Assembly: GCA_964221845.1 (NCBI GenBank)
Contig: CAXPZW010000012.1
Span: 224,922 to 288,921, forward strand
Reading direction: 5' to 3'
From: CAXPZW01 sp964221845
Lineage (GTDB): Bacteria > Bacteroidota > Bacteroidia > Flavobacteriales_D > Sanyastnellaceae
Length of the DNA: 64,000 nt
Shown here: one piece after another, positions 1 to 9,472 of the stretch
Position numbering within the stretch: position 1 is the stretch's first letter
Layout: every line of letters starts with the position of its first letter
Translations under genes and position numbers: made by a program
Notes under the pieces: model-generated
What the model saw: the letters and a program-made list of their open reading frames with translations, nothing else
What the model was told of the DNA's origin: nothing
The model's database searches: none

Positions 1-27
1 ATGGAAATAAATTCTTCTCGTCCGGGC

Positions 28-750
28 TTAGTGGTTCATTGCAGTCGCGGCGTCGTCGCCGTGTGCGTCTGAATCGTGGATTTCAGAACCGGCATCCACC
101 ATGGTGCCGGTTGGCTGGGGTTCGTTGTCGCTCTCGAGTACCGAGGTGCCTTGCAGCACTTTCACGTATTCGATCACTTCCCAACGCTCAAGAGAGCTCA
201 ACTGGCTCGCGTGCGAACCCATCAGGCCCTTGCCGTAGGTCAGAGTGTGGTACATCTTGCCTACGGGCAGGTCTACCAGCTTGCCGGCGTACGAAGGAAT
301 ACCCTCGATGTGGCCGTTCTGAGCAATCTTGCCCATGCCGTCGCCTTTTTCGCCGTGGCAGTGCACGCAGTAGCGGTTGTACAGCACCTCGCCTTTGGCG
401 ATGTTGGCTTCGGTGGTGGCAATCGGCGAGCTGAGCTCAACGCCTGCTGCTTCGTAGCCTTCGGTGGTGTTGGGGAAGGGGTAAGGCATGCTGTTCATGC
501 TTACACCGTTGCGGTCTTGTGAGATGGTACCCGCAACCGGCTTCATGGCAGAAGGGGTGTTGCGTTGTACCACAGCGAGGGAGTCGCCCACTTTCCACGG
601 ATCTTGTCCGTAGTCGACGTACGCCTCAATCGCCGGAGAGCGGTACATGTCTGGCATGTACTCGATGCCTGGGCTGTTGGGGTCTTTGCCACACGAAGCC
701 AGCAGTGCCACCACTGCAAGGGCAGGAAGGAGTTGTCCGAATCGTTTCAT
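28..750 (-). CDS. actE: Alternative complex III subunit ActE, monoheme cytochrome c lipoprotein
   Basis: Monoheme cytochrome c subunit of the quinol:cytochrome c oxidoreductase called alternative complex III; it carries electrons from the multiheme subunit towards soluble cytochrome c or an oxidase. The 240-residue protein has a lipoprotein signal (LLASC, Cys20) and one heme motif CVHCH at Cys128-His132 followed by GEKGDGMG, typical of class I cytochrome c. Its ATG overlaps the actD stop by one base, so it is the fifth gene of the actA-B-C-D-E operon. Only 27 bases remain to the window edge, so actF, the expected next gene, is outside; a minus-strand ATG could begin at position 2. The assignment rests on operon order as well as sequence. 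Confidence 0.92.
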   Translation of the reverse strand: MKRFGQLLPALAVVALLASCGKDPNSPGIEYMPDMYRSPAIEAYVDYGQDPWKVGDSLAVVQRNTPSAMKPVAGTISQDRNGVSMNSMPYPFPNTTEGYEAAGVELSSPIATTEANIAKGEVLYNRYCVHCHGEKGDGMGKIAQNGHIEGIPSYAGKLVDLPVGKMYHTLTYGKGLMGSHASQLSSLERWEVIEYVKVLQGTSVLESDNEPQPTGTMVDAGSEIHDSDAHGDDAATAMNH

Positions 751-1289
751 CAGGCGATTTCTTTGATGCTGAGTTCCATCATCTCGGTTTCTTTCAGGCT
801 GGCCTCAATGGTCGCCTCGTCCACACCGTGGTTTTCGTCGGTTGCGATTTCCATCACAAACTTGTCGTCGGTGGTGCGGGGGTCTGGGTTGCAGGCAGGC
901 ATGCCGGGCAACGTCTTGTTGCGGATGAAGTAGGTGATCGCCATGCCGTGCGCCGCGCAGAGTACGGTGAACTCAAAGGTGATGGGCACGAATGCAGGCA
1001 AGTTCTCGATCAGCGAGAAGCTGGGCTTACCACCGATGTTCATGGGCCAATCGGAGATCATGAAGTACCACATACCCAACAGCGCGAGGGTGGTACCGGT
1101 ACAAGCGTACATGAAGGCGGCAATTGCCAGTCGGGTACGTTTCACACCAATGATCGGATCGAGTCCGTGAATCGGGAAGGGTGAAAACACTTCGGTGACG
1201 GTCATGCCTTTCTCGATGACGTGCTCGGCTGCATTCATCAGCTTTTGCTCGTCGTCGTACATCGCATGGAACAGTTTCTTGGTGGCCAT
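750..1289 (-). CDS. actD: Alternative complex III subunit ActD (DUF3341 membrane protein)
   Basis: Small membrane subunit of alternative complex III. The 179-residue protein matches the DUF3341 type: a soluble N-terminal part (MATKKLFHAMYDDEQKL), then a pair of hydrophobic helices around residues 54-78 and 95-118 separated by a short loop, then an acidic tail. In known complexes ActD packs beside the NrfD-like subunits ActC and ActF and has no cofactor. It lies between actC (37 bp upstream) and actE (1 bp overlap), the canonical order. Length and topology are normal for the family. Confidence 0.92.
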   Translation of the reverse strand: MATKKLFHAMYDDEQKLMNAAEHVIEKGMTVTEVFSPFPIHGLDPIIGVKRTRLAIAAFMYACTGTTLALLGMWYFMISDWPMNIGGKPSFSLIENLPAFVPITFEFTVLCAAHGMAITYFIRNKTLPGMPACNPDPRTTDDKFVMEIATDENHGVDEATIEASLKETEMMELSIKEIA

Positions 1290-1326
1290 CGAATGTGGGT
1301 TTATCGTTACGCGTTACGCGGCGTTA

Positions 1327-2697
1327 TCAGTGTTCTTTTTTAAAGTTCTCTCCGGAAGACTTCAGGATGGTCTTCAGCTCGTTGAGGGCGAGTACCGGGA
1401 AGAAGCGGGCAAACAACAGGAACAGGGTCAGGAAAATCCCGATGGTTCCCAGGAAGGTGCCGATGTCAATCGGAGTGGCGTGGAATTCACCCCAGCTCGA
1501 AGGATCGTAATCGCGGTGCAGCGAGGTCACGATGATCACGTAGCGCTCGAACCACATACCGATGTTCACGATGATCGACATGAAGAAGGTGAAAGTCAGG
1601 CTGCGTCGCCACTTCTTCACCCAGAACAGCTGGGGAGAAATCACGTTGCAAGTCATCATGATCCAGTACGACCATGAGTACGGGCCTGAGAAGCGGTTGA
1701 TGAACGCGTACGACTCGTACTCAACGCCCGAGTACCACGAGATGAAGAGCTCGGTCAAGTAAGCCACACCTACGATCGATCCGGTGACGATGATTACGAT
1801 GTTCATGTACTCCACGTGCTTCACGTGTACATAGGCCTCGAGGTTCATGGCCTTGCGCATGATCAGCAGCAGGGTGAGTACCATCGCAAATCCGGAGAAT
1901 ACCGCACCCGATACAAAGTAGGGCGGGAAGATGGTGGTGTGCCATCCCGGGATCACCGAGGTTGCGAAGTCCATCGATACAATCGAGTGCACCGAGAATA
2001 CCAGTGGGGTAGCCACACCGGCCAATACCAGCGATACCTCTTCAAAGCGGGTCCAGTTCTTGGCGCGTCCCGACCAACCGAAGGCCAAGATGCCGTAGAT
2101 TTTCTTGGGCAGCGGCTTTTTCATGCGGTCGCGGATGGTCGCGAAATCCGGAATGAGGCCGATGTACCAGAACACCAGAGATACCGAGAAGTAGGTCGAG
2201 ATTGCGAATACGTCCCAGAGGAGTGGCGAGTTGAAGTTCACCCACAGCGAACCGAATTGGTTCGGCAGCGGGAGTACCCAGTACGATACCCAGATACGAC
2301 CCATGTGGATCCCCGGGAAGATCGCCGCCATCATGACCGCGAAGATGGTCATCGCCTCTGCAGAGCGGTTGATGGCCATGCGCCACTTCTGGCGGAACAG
2401 CAGCAGTACTGCCGAAATCAGGGTTCCCGCGTGACCGATACCTACCCACCATACGAAGTTGGTGATGTCCCAGGCCCAGCCTACGGTTTTGTTCAGACCC
2501 CATACACCCACACCTGTACCCAGGAGGTAAGTGATGCAGCCTATCCCATACAGGCCAATCAGACCCGTGATGGTGATCATGATTTTCCACGCCCGTGGCG
2601 CGGGGCCTTCGATGGGCCCTACGATGTCGTTGGTGATGTCGCCGTAGCTCTTGTCACCGAGGATAAGCGGTTCGCGAATTGCAGCTTCTTTTTGCAT
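1327..2697 (-). CDS. actC: Alternative complex III subunit ActC (NrfD/PsrC-like quinol-binding membrane protein)
   Basis: Integral membrane quinol-oxidising subunit of alternative complex III, of the NrfD/polysulfide reductase membrane-subunit family. The 456-residue protein has about ten hydrophobic helices, for example ITGLIGLYGIGCITYLL near the N-terminus and IGTFLGTIGIFLTLFLLFA near the C-terminus, with the charged N-terminal extension common in ActC. It is 12 bp downstream of actB and transcribed with it. Electrons from quinol would pass from here to the Fe-S part of ActB and on to the hemes of ActA. I see no truncation or frameshift. Confidence 0.93.
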   Translation of the reverse strand: MQKEAAIREPLILGDKSYGDITNDIVGPIEGPAPRAWKIMITITGLIGLYGIGCITYLLGTGVGVWGLNKTVGWAWDITNFVWWVGIGHAGTLISAVLLLFRQKWRMAINRSAEAMTIFAVMMAAIFPGIHMGRIWVSYWVLPLPNQFGSLWVNFNSPLLWDVFAISTYFSVSLVFWYIGLIPDFATIRDRMKKPLPKKIYGILAFGWSGRAKNWTRFEEVSLVLAGVATPLVFSVHSIVSMDFATSVIPGWHTTIFPPYFVSGAVFSGFAMVLTLLLIMRKAMNLEAYVHVKHVEYMNIVIIVTGSIVGVAYLTELFISWYSGVEYESYAFINRFSGPYSWSYWIMMTCNVISPQLFWVKKWRRSLTFTFFMSIIVNIGMWFERYVIIVTSLHRDYDPSSWGEFHATPIDIGTFLGTIGIFLTLFLLFARFFPVLALNELKTILKSSGENFKKEH

Positions 2698-2709
2698 CGT
2701 GCTCCGGGA

Positions 2710-5700
2710 TTAGGCGTTGTTTTCCGCTTTGTTGCGCACCTTGGTCATGTAGTACATGTTCGGCTGTACGCCGATTTCCTCGAGTGCGTGGTATGCGCGG
2801 TTGTTTTGCGAGATCGCGCGCACACCTGAATTTTTATCGTTCAGATCACCGAACTGGATGGCGTGGGTAGGACACGCTTCAGCACATGCGGTTTCGATGG
2901 CGCCGTCTGCAACAGGCTGACCTGCTTTCTTGGCTTCGAGCTTGCCGTACTGGATGCGTTGTACACACAGCGAGCATTTCTCCATCACCCCGCGTGAACG
3001 TACAGTCACGTCTGGGTTGAGGACCATGCGCGCGAGTGAATCCTGCGCCGGGTTGATGTTCTGGAATTTCTTGAAGTCGATGTAGTTGAACCAGTTGAAG
3101 CGACGCACTTTGTACGGGCAGTTGTTGGCGCAGTAGCGGGTACCGATGCAGCGGTTGTAGGTCATCTGGTTGATGCCTTCGTTGCTGTGGGTAGTCGCGG
3201 CTACTGGACAAACGGTCTCGCACGGTGCGTGGTTGCAGTGCTGACACATCATCGGCATGTGCACGGTCTCGGGGTTCTCCTCGGGACGTTCCATGTCGAT
3301 GTAGGCAGGGATGGCGCCGATTTCGAGTGCTTCTTGGGTCTCCTCAACAGTGCGGTACTTCGAAGAGAAGAAGCGGTCGATGCGCATCCAGTGCATGTCG
3401 CGGTGGCGCAGAACCTCGTCCTTACCTACAACCGGTACGTTGTTCTCCAGGTGACACGCGGTCACACAGGCCGAACAACCGGTACAGGTGGTCAAGTCGA
3501 TGGTCATGCCCCATCGGTGGCCCACTTCAATGGGGTGCTCATTCCACATGTCGAACTCCTTGGTTGGAATCTCGCCGTCGTGGGTGATGAGTACGTGGTT
3601 TTCGTTGAATGACGCTTGGCCTTTGGGCTTGTCTTTCTCAGAGAGGAAGGTGCCCAGGGTGGTCTCCTTCACGATCGAGTCGCGGCCCATGATGGTGTGG
3701 TGCATCTGGGTGGTGGCCAGCGCGAAGGTGCCTTCGGCTTTTTCGATCGAAACGTTGGTGTTGGCGTAAACCGGGAGGCCGTTGGCTTCGGTTACCAGAC
3801 CGGCTGCACGTTGTCCGCGAGGAACACGCTTGCCGTTCTCGTCCATCACCAAGGAGCCGTCCATGCCGCCTACGATGTCGTATGCAGCGTTACCGATGTT
3901 CTCGTTGCCCGCACCGCGGCCGTAACCGAGGGCGATGCCGATGGTGCCTGGCTTTTGACCTGGGGTCGGGAACACAGGCAGGGTCACCTTGCTGTCACCG
4001 GCAGTCACGGTTACCAGGCTCGCTGGGTCGCGCTGGGCGATGACGGTGTTGAGGCCCATCTCTTCGCAATCTGCGACAGACATGGTTACGTAGTTGTCCC
4101 AAGTGACTTTGGTCACCGGGTCTGGCAGCTCTTGCGCCCAAGGGTTGGGGGTGTGCTCGCCAGCACCTACGCTCACTTTTTGGTACACCGACAGCTCGTA
4201 CTTGCCTGCTTTGCCAGCGGCTGCTTTCACAGCTGAGATGGCAGCGCCCGCGTTGAAGGCCGCAGCGGCAGGAGCAGCAGCGTCAGCATCGGCGCCCTCT
4301 TCGGCGGCCACAGCTTGTACGCTTGCGGTGGTGTTGAAGTATCCGTTGTACACGGCCATGTTCCACGACTCGTCGGTGAGCATGCCGTCAGCTACGTACG
4401 CAGAATTGTGGGTCTGGCGCATGTAGGTGTAGTAATCGGTGGTGTCGCCGGCCCAGGTCAGCAGGCTCTCTTGCGCGTAGCGGGTGCTGAACAGTGGCGA
4501 AATGGTGGGCTGCTGGATTTCCACGCGGCCGTCAAACGGCATGTGGTCGTTCCAGGCCTCGAGCGCGTGGTGATCCGGCGCTTTGTAGGTACAGCGTGCA
4601 CCGGTCTCGTCGGCCTTGCCGTTGAATGAGATGGTGGTTTTGACCTTGGCCAATGCTTCGTTGAAGCCTTCGGCGTCGTACCAGGTGTATGAAGGGTTGG
4701 CGCCGTATACCACCAGAGCGGTTACGCGGCCGTTCTTCATGTCGTTCACCAGTGAAGCCATGGCGGCGTCGTCACCCATGTACAGGCGCGACGGGTTGGA
4801 CACGTCCAAGGTGTTGCCGTAGTTGTTCAGGGCTTGGTTGATGCCGTTGACCAGTTGCTGTACGTTCAGGTCGTTGCTGCCTGCAACCACGAGCGACTCG
4901 CCGCGGTTGGCTTTGAGGGCTGCAGCGGCTGCTTTGACAGCGGCGGCGGCTTTCTCGGGCAGGTTTATACTGGCACCGCCGGCAATGGCGTTGTACAGGG
5001 CGGCTGCAACGAGGCCTTCTTCGCTTGGCTTGATGGTCACGCGCTCATCGGCGTTGGAGCCGGTGGTGGACATGTTGCCTTCGAAGTGGATGTGTTGACT
5101 CATCCAAGCACCTTCGGGCTTGCGGCGCATGCCGTAGTCCTTGGTGAATTTGTTGGCGGTCATCCAAGTGCCGAGGAAGTCAGCGTTGATCGAGACAATT
5201 ACCTTGGCCTGGTCAAAGCGGTACTGCGGAATGGCGTCGGTACCGTGGGTGGCTTGGTGTGCTCGGCGGATGCCGTTGTAAGAGTAGCTGTCTACCATCA
5301 CGTGGCGGCCTTGGTAGCGCTCGGTGAACGCGTTGATCGCACGTTGGGTAGAAGGGGAGATGACCGAGCCACTCACCACGGCCACCTTGCCGGTAGCGCC
5401 TTGGAGGGCTGCAGACACTTCTTTGTCGAGGTCAGACCAGCTGATGGCGGTGTCGCCTTTCATCGGGCCGGTCAGACGGGTGTTGTCGTACAACTCCAGT
5501 ACCGACTGGCTGATGCGGCTGTTGACCGCGCCGTAACCCAAACCTTCGGCCTTGTTGGCTTTGATGAAGATGGGACGGCCCTCTCGGGTTTTCACCAATA
5601 CGTTGCCGTAGTCCTGTCCGTTGTAGAAGGTGCTGGCGTAGTAGTTGGGGATACCGGGGGTGATTTGGTCCGGCTTGTTTACGTAGGGGATCGACTTGAC

Positions 5701-5919
5701 CACCGGCGTCTCACACGCAGCCAAGGTGGCGGCGCCTACGGAGAACCCGAGGAATTTCAAGAAGTCCCTACGTCCGGTGCTGGTTTCCTGCAAGCGGTTG
5801 TCGCTCAGGAACTCATCCACGGTTTGGGTTGGGGTGAATTCGTTTTCCGCTGCTTCGCGGAAGGCCGGTGCATCCTGCAATTCAGGAACTCCGGTGAAGT
5901 ATCGCTTCGTCTGGGCCAT
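2710..5919 (-). CDS. actB: Alternative complex III subunit ActB (molybdopterin-like plus Fe-S domain fusion)
   Basis: Large periplasm-facing subunit of alternative complex III. The 1069 residues consist of a Tat-like signal (STGRRDFLKFLGF, Arg50-Arg51) ending in a possible lipobox Cys69, a molybdopterin-oxidoreductase-like domain of roughly 700 residues that in this family carries no molybdenum, and a C-terminal ferredoxin-like domain. The Fe-S clusters are visible as CTGCSACVTAC from Cys812, CQHCNHAPCETVCP, CANNCPYKVRRFNW and CSLCVQRIQ with ACAEACP. An Ala-rich insert (AAEEGADADAAAPAAAA) lies mid-protein. It sits between actA and actC. Size and motif set match Bacteroidota ActB. Confidence 0.94.
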   Translation of the reverse strand: MAQTKRYFTGVPELQDAPAFREAAENEFTPTQTVDEFLSDNRLQETSTGRRDFLKFLGFSVGAATLAACETPVVKSIPYVNKPDQITPGIPNYYASTFYNGQDYGNVLVKTREGRPIFIKANKAEGLGYGAVNSRISQSVLELYDNTRLTGPMKGDTAISWSDLDKEVSAALQGATGKVAVVSGSVISPSTQRAINAFTERYQGRHVMVDSYSYNGIRRAHQATHGTDAIPQYRFDQAKVIVSINADFLGTWMTANKFTKDYGMRRKPEGAWMSQHIHFEGNMSTTGSNADERVTIKPSEEGLVAAALYNAIAGGASINLPEKAAAAVKAAAAALKANRGESLVVAGSNDLNVQQLVNGINQALNNYGNTLDVSNPSRLYMGDDAAMASLVNDMKNGRVTALVVYGANPSYTWYDAEGFNEALAKVKTTISFNGKADETGARCTYKAPDHHALEAWNDHMPFDGRVEIQQPTISPLFSTRYAQESLLTWAGDTTDYYTYMRQTHNSAYVADGMLTDESWNMAVYNGYFNTTASVQAVAAEEGADADAAAPAAAAFNAGAAISAVKAAAGKAGKYELSVYQKVSVGAGEHTPNPWAQELPDPVTKVTWDNYVTMSVADCEEMGLNTVIAQRDPASLVTVTAGDSKVTLPVFPTPGQKPGTIGIALGYGRGAGNENIGNAAYDIVGGMDGSLVMDENGKRVPRGQRAAGLVTEANGLPVYANTNVSIEKAEGTFALATTQMHHTIMGRDSIVKETTLGTFLSEKDKPKGQASFNENHVLITHDGEIPTKEFDMWNEHPIEVGHRWGMTIDLTTCTGCSACVTACHLENNVPVVGKDEVLRHRDMHWMRIDRFFSSKYRTVEETQEALEIGAIPAYIDMERPEENPETVHMPMMCQHCNHAPCETVCPVAATTHSNEGINQMTYNRCIGTRYCANNCPYKVRRFNWFNYIDFKKFQNINPAQDSLARMVLNPDVTVRSRGVMEKCSLCVQRIQYGKLEAKKAGQPVADGAIETACAEACPTHAIQFGDLNDKNSGVRAISQNNRAYHALEEIGVQPNMYYMTKVRNKAENNA

Positions 5920-5940
5920 CAGAGTATTCAGCGTTGGTTC

Positions 5941-7368
5941 TTAGTAATGGCACTTGGAGCATTCCCAGCCGCCAAGTTCTTTCACCGTTACTTTTTCGTC
6001 GTCTTTGATGCGTTGCAACTCGAGGTTGCCGCGCTCAGATCCTTTGAGTCGTTCGTGGATTTCCACGTAGTAGTCACTGCTGGTCAGGTCGATCTCAGCC
6101 TTGTTGTGGCACTCGATGCACCAGCCCATGGTCAGGGTAGGCTTCGAGAGTTGGATCAGACCAGGAATGTCGGTTTGGGCGTTGACTTCCTCCACGGTGG
6201 CCTGGCGACCAACGGTGTAGGTTTCAACAGGGCCGTGGCAGTTGCGGCAGTCGAGGCCACCCACGGTGACGTGCTGCGCGTGCGAGAAGTAAACGTGGTC
6301 GGGCAGGACGTGTACCTTGTTCCACTTCACCGGCTCGCCGGTCCACGAGTCTTGCGGCTCTTTGAAACCGTCCTTCTCTTGGCCTTCTTCTACGCCGTAG
6401 TACGAACCGTTCTCGGGGTTGAAACCGATGGCGGCGTAAATCTTCGAGATTTCCTCAGTGCCTGAGACCGAACCTTTCTTGATGCCTTTGTGGCAGTTCA
6501 TACAGATGTTGGTCGAAGGAATCGAGGCGTGCTTGGATTCGCGGGCAGTGTGGTGGCAGTACTCGCAATCGATTTCGTTCTGGCAGGCGTGGATGGCGTG
6601 CGAGAACCAAATGGGTTGCTCGGGCTCGTAGCCTTCGTAAACGCCGACGCTCATCAGGTCTCCATAGCCGATGGTCACCAGCACGGCTACCACAAAGAAG
6701 CCGATGATAGAAACAAACGCGCGGTTGCCGGTCACCCAGATGCGTACCGCTTCTGCGTAGGTGGGCACCTCGGTGGTCTCCTTGCCTTCGCGCTCGGCGA
6801 TGGCGTTTTTAAGTGAGCGGTTCACGCCTGCAGCGGCAAAGGCCACAATCAGGAAGAACACCCCCAAGATCAGGAACCAAATGGCAGTGTTGTCGCTCTC
6901 CTCTTCCACGGCGTCGTGGATGGTAGGGCACGCATCGCCGGTTCCGGCTCCAGCGCCATCAGGTGCTACGTAGTTCATCACGTAGTTCATGATGTCCTTG
7001 ATGTCGCCTTCGGACACCAGCTGGGCGTTCATGATGCCGTAAGAGGCTTCCCACTGCTTCACCAGGCCGGTGATGTACGGGTCGCCGGTGGCGATGGCCG
7101 CTTGTGGGTTTTGGATCCAAGTGACCAAGAGCTCTTCGGACGCACCCCAACGTTCAGCGACGCCGGCAAGGCCAGGGGCTGCCAGGTTTTCTGAGGTGGG
7201 TTTGTGACAAGACGCGCAGTTGGCCTTGAAGAGGGCTTCCCCGTTGTCGTAATCGCCTTCGTCGAAGATTCCGGCGAAGGAAAGGGTTGGAATCGCTACA
7301 AGTGCGGCCAAAACGACCGTACGGAAGAGCTTGTGGAATAAACGAGTTTCGTTCAGCACAGGAGACAT
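5941..7368 (-). CDS. actA: Alternative complex III subunit ActA, multiheme cytochrome c with an N-terminal monoheme domain
   Basis: Multiheme electron-transfer subunit of alternative complex III and first gene of the operon. Starting at MSPVLNETRL gives a 475-residue protein with a signal peptide ending near LSFA. Six CxxCH motifs are present: CASCH (Cys51) in a class I cytochrome-like domain, then, after two membrane helices (IWFLILGVFFLIVAFAAAG and FVSIIGFFVVAVLVTIGYG), CEYCH, CMNCH, CRNCH, CIECH and CSKCH. The last five form the usual pentaheme part; the first is an added monoheme domain. An ATG 21 bases further upstream (7389) is an alternative start. A TAnnTTTG promoter lies about 46 bp upstream. 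Confidence 0.92.
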   Translation of the reverse strand: MSPVLNETRLFHKLFRTVVLAALVAIPTLSFAGIFDEGDYDNGEALFKANCASCHKPTSENLAAPGLAGVAERWGASEELLVTWIQNPQAAIATGDPYITGLVKQWEASYGIMNAQLVSEGDIKDIMNYVMNYVAPDGAGAGTGDACPTIHDAVEEESDNTAIWFLILGVFFLIVAFAAAGVNRSLKNAIAEREGKETTEVPTYAEAVRIWVTGNRAFVSIIGFFVVAVLVTIGYGDLMSVGVYEGYEPEQPIWFSHAIHACQNEIDCEYCHHTARESKHASIPSTNICMNCHKGIKKGSVSGTEEISKIYAAIGFNPENGSYYGVEEGQEKDGFKEPQDSWTGEPVKWNKVHVLPDHVYFSHAQHVTVGGLDCRNCHGPVETYTVGRQATVEEVNAQTDIPGLIQLSKPTLTMGWCIECHNKAEIDLTSSDYYVEIHERLKGSERGNLELQRIKDDEKVTVKELGGWECSKCHY

Positions 7369-7413
7369 AATTCGATGATTACCGGGCACACTTCACCCTG
7401 CTAAAATCGCGGC

Positions 7414-7421
7414 CAAAATTA
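7414..7421 (-). promoter_or_regulatory. Bacteroidota -7 promoter element for the act operon
   Basis: On the minus strand this reads TAATTTTG, a full match to the Bacteroidota housekeeping -7 element TAnnTTTG, about 46 bases before the actA ATG. I could not find a clear -33 TTTG at the usual spacing. The rest of the 263-bp divergent gap (7390-7652) shows no convincing gene; a 79-codon minus ORF there has no recognisable content. Confidence 0.5.
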
Positions 7422-7625
7422 CGTCATTTTAACGTCTAGCGAGGGCTGGAACGCTGAATTTCAGAGGCCCTTTCCAATTTAAAAACGTTCTAAATAGTCG
7501 CGGAAGTGTCATGAAAATTGCGGGCTCTACGAACGCGGCTCGGGACGGGGCTTTCGGGGCATCACGAACAAATCGCACTGCACCTGTTGAACAAAGTTTG
7601 GCCAAATCGCTCCCCCGAAAGTGGT

Positions 7626-7633
7626 TAGATTTG
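7626..7633 (+). promoter_or_regulatory. Bacteroidota -7 promoter element for the ABC transporter operon
   Basis: Reads TAGATTTG, matching TAnnTTTG, ending 19 bases before the ABC ATPase ATG. A TTTG at 7597-7600 is a possible upstream element, but its spacing of 25 bases is longer than the usual 19-21. Confidence 0.5.
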
Positions 7634-7652
7634 ACCGTCGCAAAACCAACCC

Positions 7653-8279
7653 ATGCTGCACAGTTCACCGCTTACGTTTTCTTACCCTGACGGTCCGTCG
7701 TTTTCCTTTCCGGAGGTGCGTGCCGGTGCCGGGGAAGAATTGCTGCTGCTCGGCTCCAGCGGTACAGGCAAAACCACCCTGCTGCATTTGCTCGCGGGCT
7801 TGCGCTCGGCCCAATCCGGGCGCATTGAGGTGGCCGGGCGCGACATGGTTCCCCTTTCCGACGCCCAACGCGACCGCCACCGCGGCGAGCACGTGGGCAT
7901 TGTGTTTCAGACCGCCCACTTTCTGGATGCGCTCAGTGTGATGGACAACCTGTGCATGCCGCAGTACCTCAACGGCGATGCGCCCGACCGCAACCGCGCT
8001 CAGGAAATGCTGGAGCGCTTGCAACTCGGGCACAAAGCCGGCAGCCGTCCGCGCAATTTGAGCGTGGGTGAACAGCAACGCGTGGCCATTGCCCGCGCGC
8101 TCATGCACCGCCCCAAGCTGGTGTTTGCCGACGAGCCCACCTCGGCCTTGGACGACGCCAACGCCACCCAAGTCATGAACCTCTTGCGTGAACAAACCGC
8201 CGACGTAGGCGCCACCTTGGTGGTGGTCACCCACGACCAGCGTTTGAAAGACCGCATTGCCAATACCGTTGCGCTGTGA
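7653..8279 (+). CDS. ABC transporter ATP-binding protein, LolD/MacB type
   Basis: ATPase that would drive the adjacent FtsX-like permease. The 208-residue protein has all ABC motifs: Walker A GSSGTGKT (residues 34-41), signature LSVGEQQR (about 136), Walker B with the glutamate in LVFADEPTSALD, and a switch histidine in VVTHD. Length and the SALD motif fit the LolD/MacB family rather than nutrient importers. Its TGA overlaps the GTG start of the permease by 4 bp. The third gene encodes a DUF3299-like lipoprotein, which points to an envelope or metal-related machine rather than LolCDE. Substrate is inferred, not shown. Confidence 0.9.
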   Translation: MLHSSPLTFSYPDGPSFSFPEVRAGAGEELLLLGSSGTGKTTLLHLLAGLRSAQSGRIEVAGRDMVPLSDAQRDRHRGEHVGIVFQTAHFLDALSVMDNLCMPQYLNGDAPDRNRAQEMLERLQLGHKAGSRPRNLSVGEQQRVAIARALMHRPKLVFADEPTSALDDANATQVMNLLREQTADVGATLVVVTHDQRLKDRIANTVAL

Positions 8280-9472
8280 ACCTGCTGAAGATCAGTGTGG
8301 CCAACATCCGCCACAAGCCACTGCGCGCCGCGCTGAGCATCATTTTGATGGCCTTTGGCGTGGGCATGATCAGCCTGCTCTACACGGTGCAAACCCAGTT
8401 TCAAGAGCAGTTTGACCGCAACATCAAAGACATTGACATGGTGCTCGGTGCCAAGGGTTCGCCTTTGCAACTGATCCTGTCGAGCGTGTACCAAGTGGAC
8501 GCGCCCACCGGCAACATCAACCTGCAGGAAACCGAACGCTTCCTGAAGAACCCCATGGTCAAAGGCATGGTCAAGGAGTGGATTCCCATGTCCTACGGCG
8601 ACAACTTCCAGAAGTACCGCATCGTGGGCACCGAACACGCCTACGCCGAGCATTACAGTGCCACCGTGGCTCAAGGCCGACTCTACGAAGCGGATTTTGA
8701 AGTCACCCTCGGGAGTAAAGTGGCCCAAGAAACCGGCCTGCAACTGGGGGACACATTCTTCAGTGCACACGGGTTGGATGACACCACAGATGTCCATAAG
8801 AACCACGCTTTCAAGGTGGTAGGGGTGTTTGAACCCAGCCGAACGGTGGTGGACAATTTGGTGCTTTGCAACATCCCGTCCATCTGGCGCGTGCACGAAA
8901 AACCCGACGAGCCGCCTCTGGCCGAAGAGGACAAGGAAATCACCGCCGCACTGGTCAAGACCTCCAACCTGCTGGCCTCGGTGCGCATTCCGGGCATGCT
9001 GCGCGATTCCAAAATCATGGTATCGCTGCCGGCCATTGAGGTCAACCGCCTCAACAAGAACTTTGGCATTGGCATGGATGCCTTCACGGCCATTGGCGTG
9101 CTGATCATGATCCTGTCTGCGGTGAGCGTATTTATTGCGCTGTACAGTTCCTTGCGCGAACGCCGTTATGAACTTGCGCTGATGCGCACCATGGGCGGAC
9201 GCCGCAGCACCATCCTGACCATGATTGTGATGGAAGGGGCACTGATGAGCCTCATTGGCTTTGTGGTGGGCTGGGTGCTCTCACGGATTGGATTGCTGGT
9301 GCTGTCTGCCGTATTGGAGGACCGCTTTCACTACGGGCTCACGGATTTGGCGCCGTCCCTGACGGATTTGCTCTTGCTTCTGATCACTATCTTTGTAGGC
9401 AAGTTGGCATCACTCTTGCCTGCAGTCAAAGCCATGCGCATTGACATTTCAAACACCCTGGCTGATGGATAA
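8276..9472 (+). CDS. FtsX/MacB-like ABC transporter permease
   Basis: Membrane subunit of the ABC system encoded with the preceding ATPase. It starts at a GTG inside the ATPase stop region (GTGA), indicating coupled translation. The 398-residue protein has the type VII-exporter plan: one N-terminal helix (ALSIILMAFGVGMISLL), a periplasmic domain of about 220 residues, then three C-terminal helices including the coupling region LRERRYELALMRTMGGRR typical of FtsX-domain permeases. These proteins usually act as mechanotransmitters on envelope substrates rather than as channels. The last 8 bases overlap the following lipoprotein gene. Confidence 0.88.
   Translation: MNLLKISVANIRHKPLRAALSIILMAFGVGMISLLYTVQTQFQEQFDRNIKDIDMVLGAKGSPLQLILSSVYQVDAPTGNINLQETERFLKNPMVKGMVKEWIPMSYGDNFQKYRIVGTEHAYAEHYSATVAQGRLYEADFEVTLGSKVAQETGLQLGDTFFSAHGLDDTTDVHKNHAFKVVGVFEPSRTVVDNLVLCNIPSIWRVHEKPDEPPLAEEDKEITAALVKTSNLLASVRIPGMLRDSKIMVSLPAIEVNRLNKNFGIGMDAFTAIGVLIMILSAVSVFIALYSSLRERRYELALMRTMGGRRSTILTMIVMEGALMSLIGFVVGWVLSRIGLLVLSAVLEDRFHYGLTDLAPSLTDLLLLLITIFVGKLASLLPAVKAMRIDISNTLADG

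Noticed and set aside
4834..6465. 543-codon plus-strand ORF antisense to actB/actA
   Set aside because: It is a shadow of the GC-rich act genes on the other strand. It has no signal peptide, family motif or promoter of its own, while actA and actB have clear cofactor motifs.
7429..7668. 79-codon minus-strand ORF between actA and the ABC genes
   Set aside because: It runs across two promoter elements and into the start of the ABC ATPase gene; composition is not protein-like.
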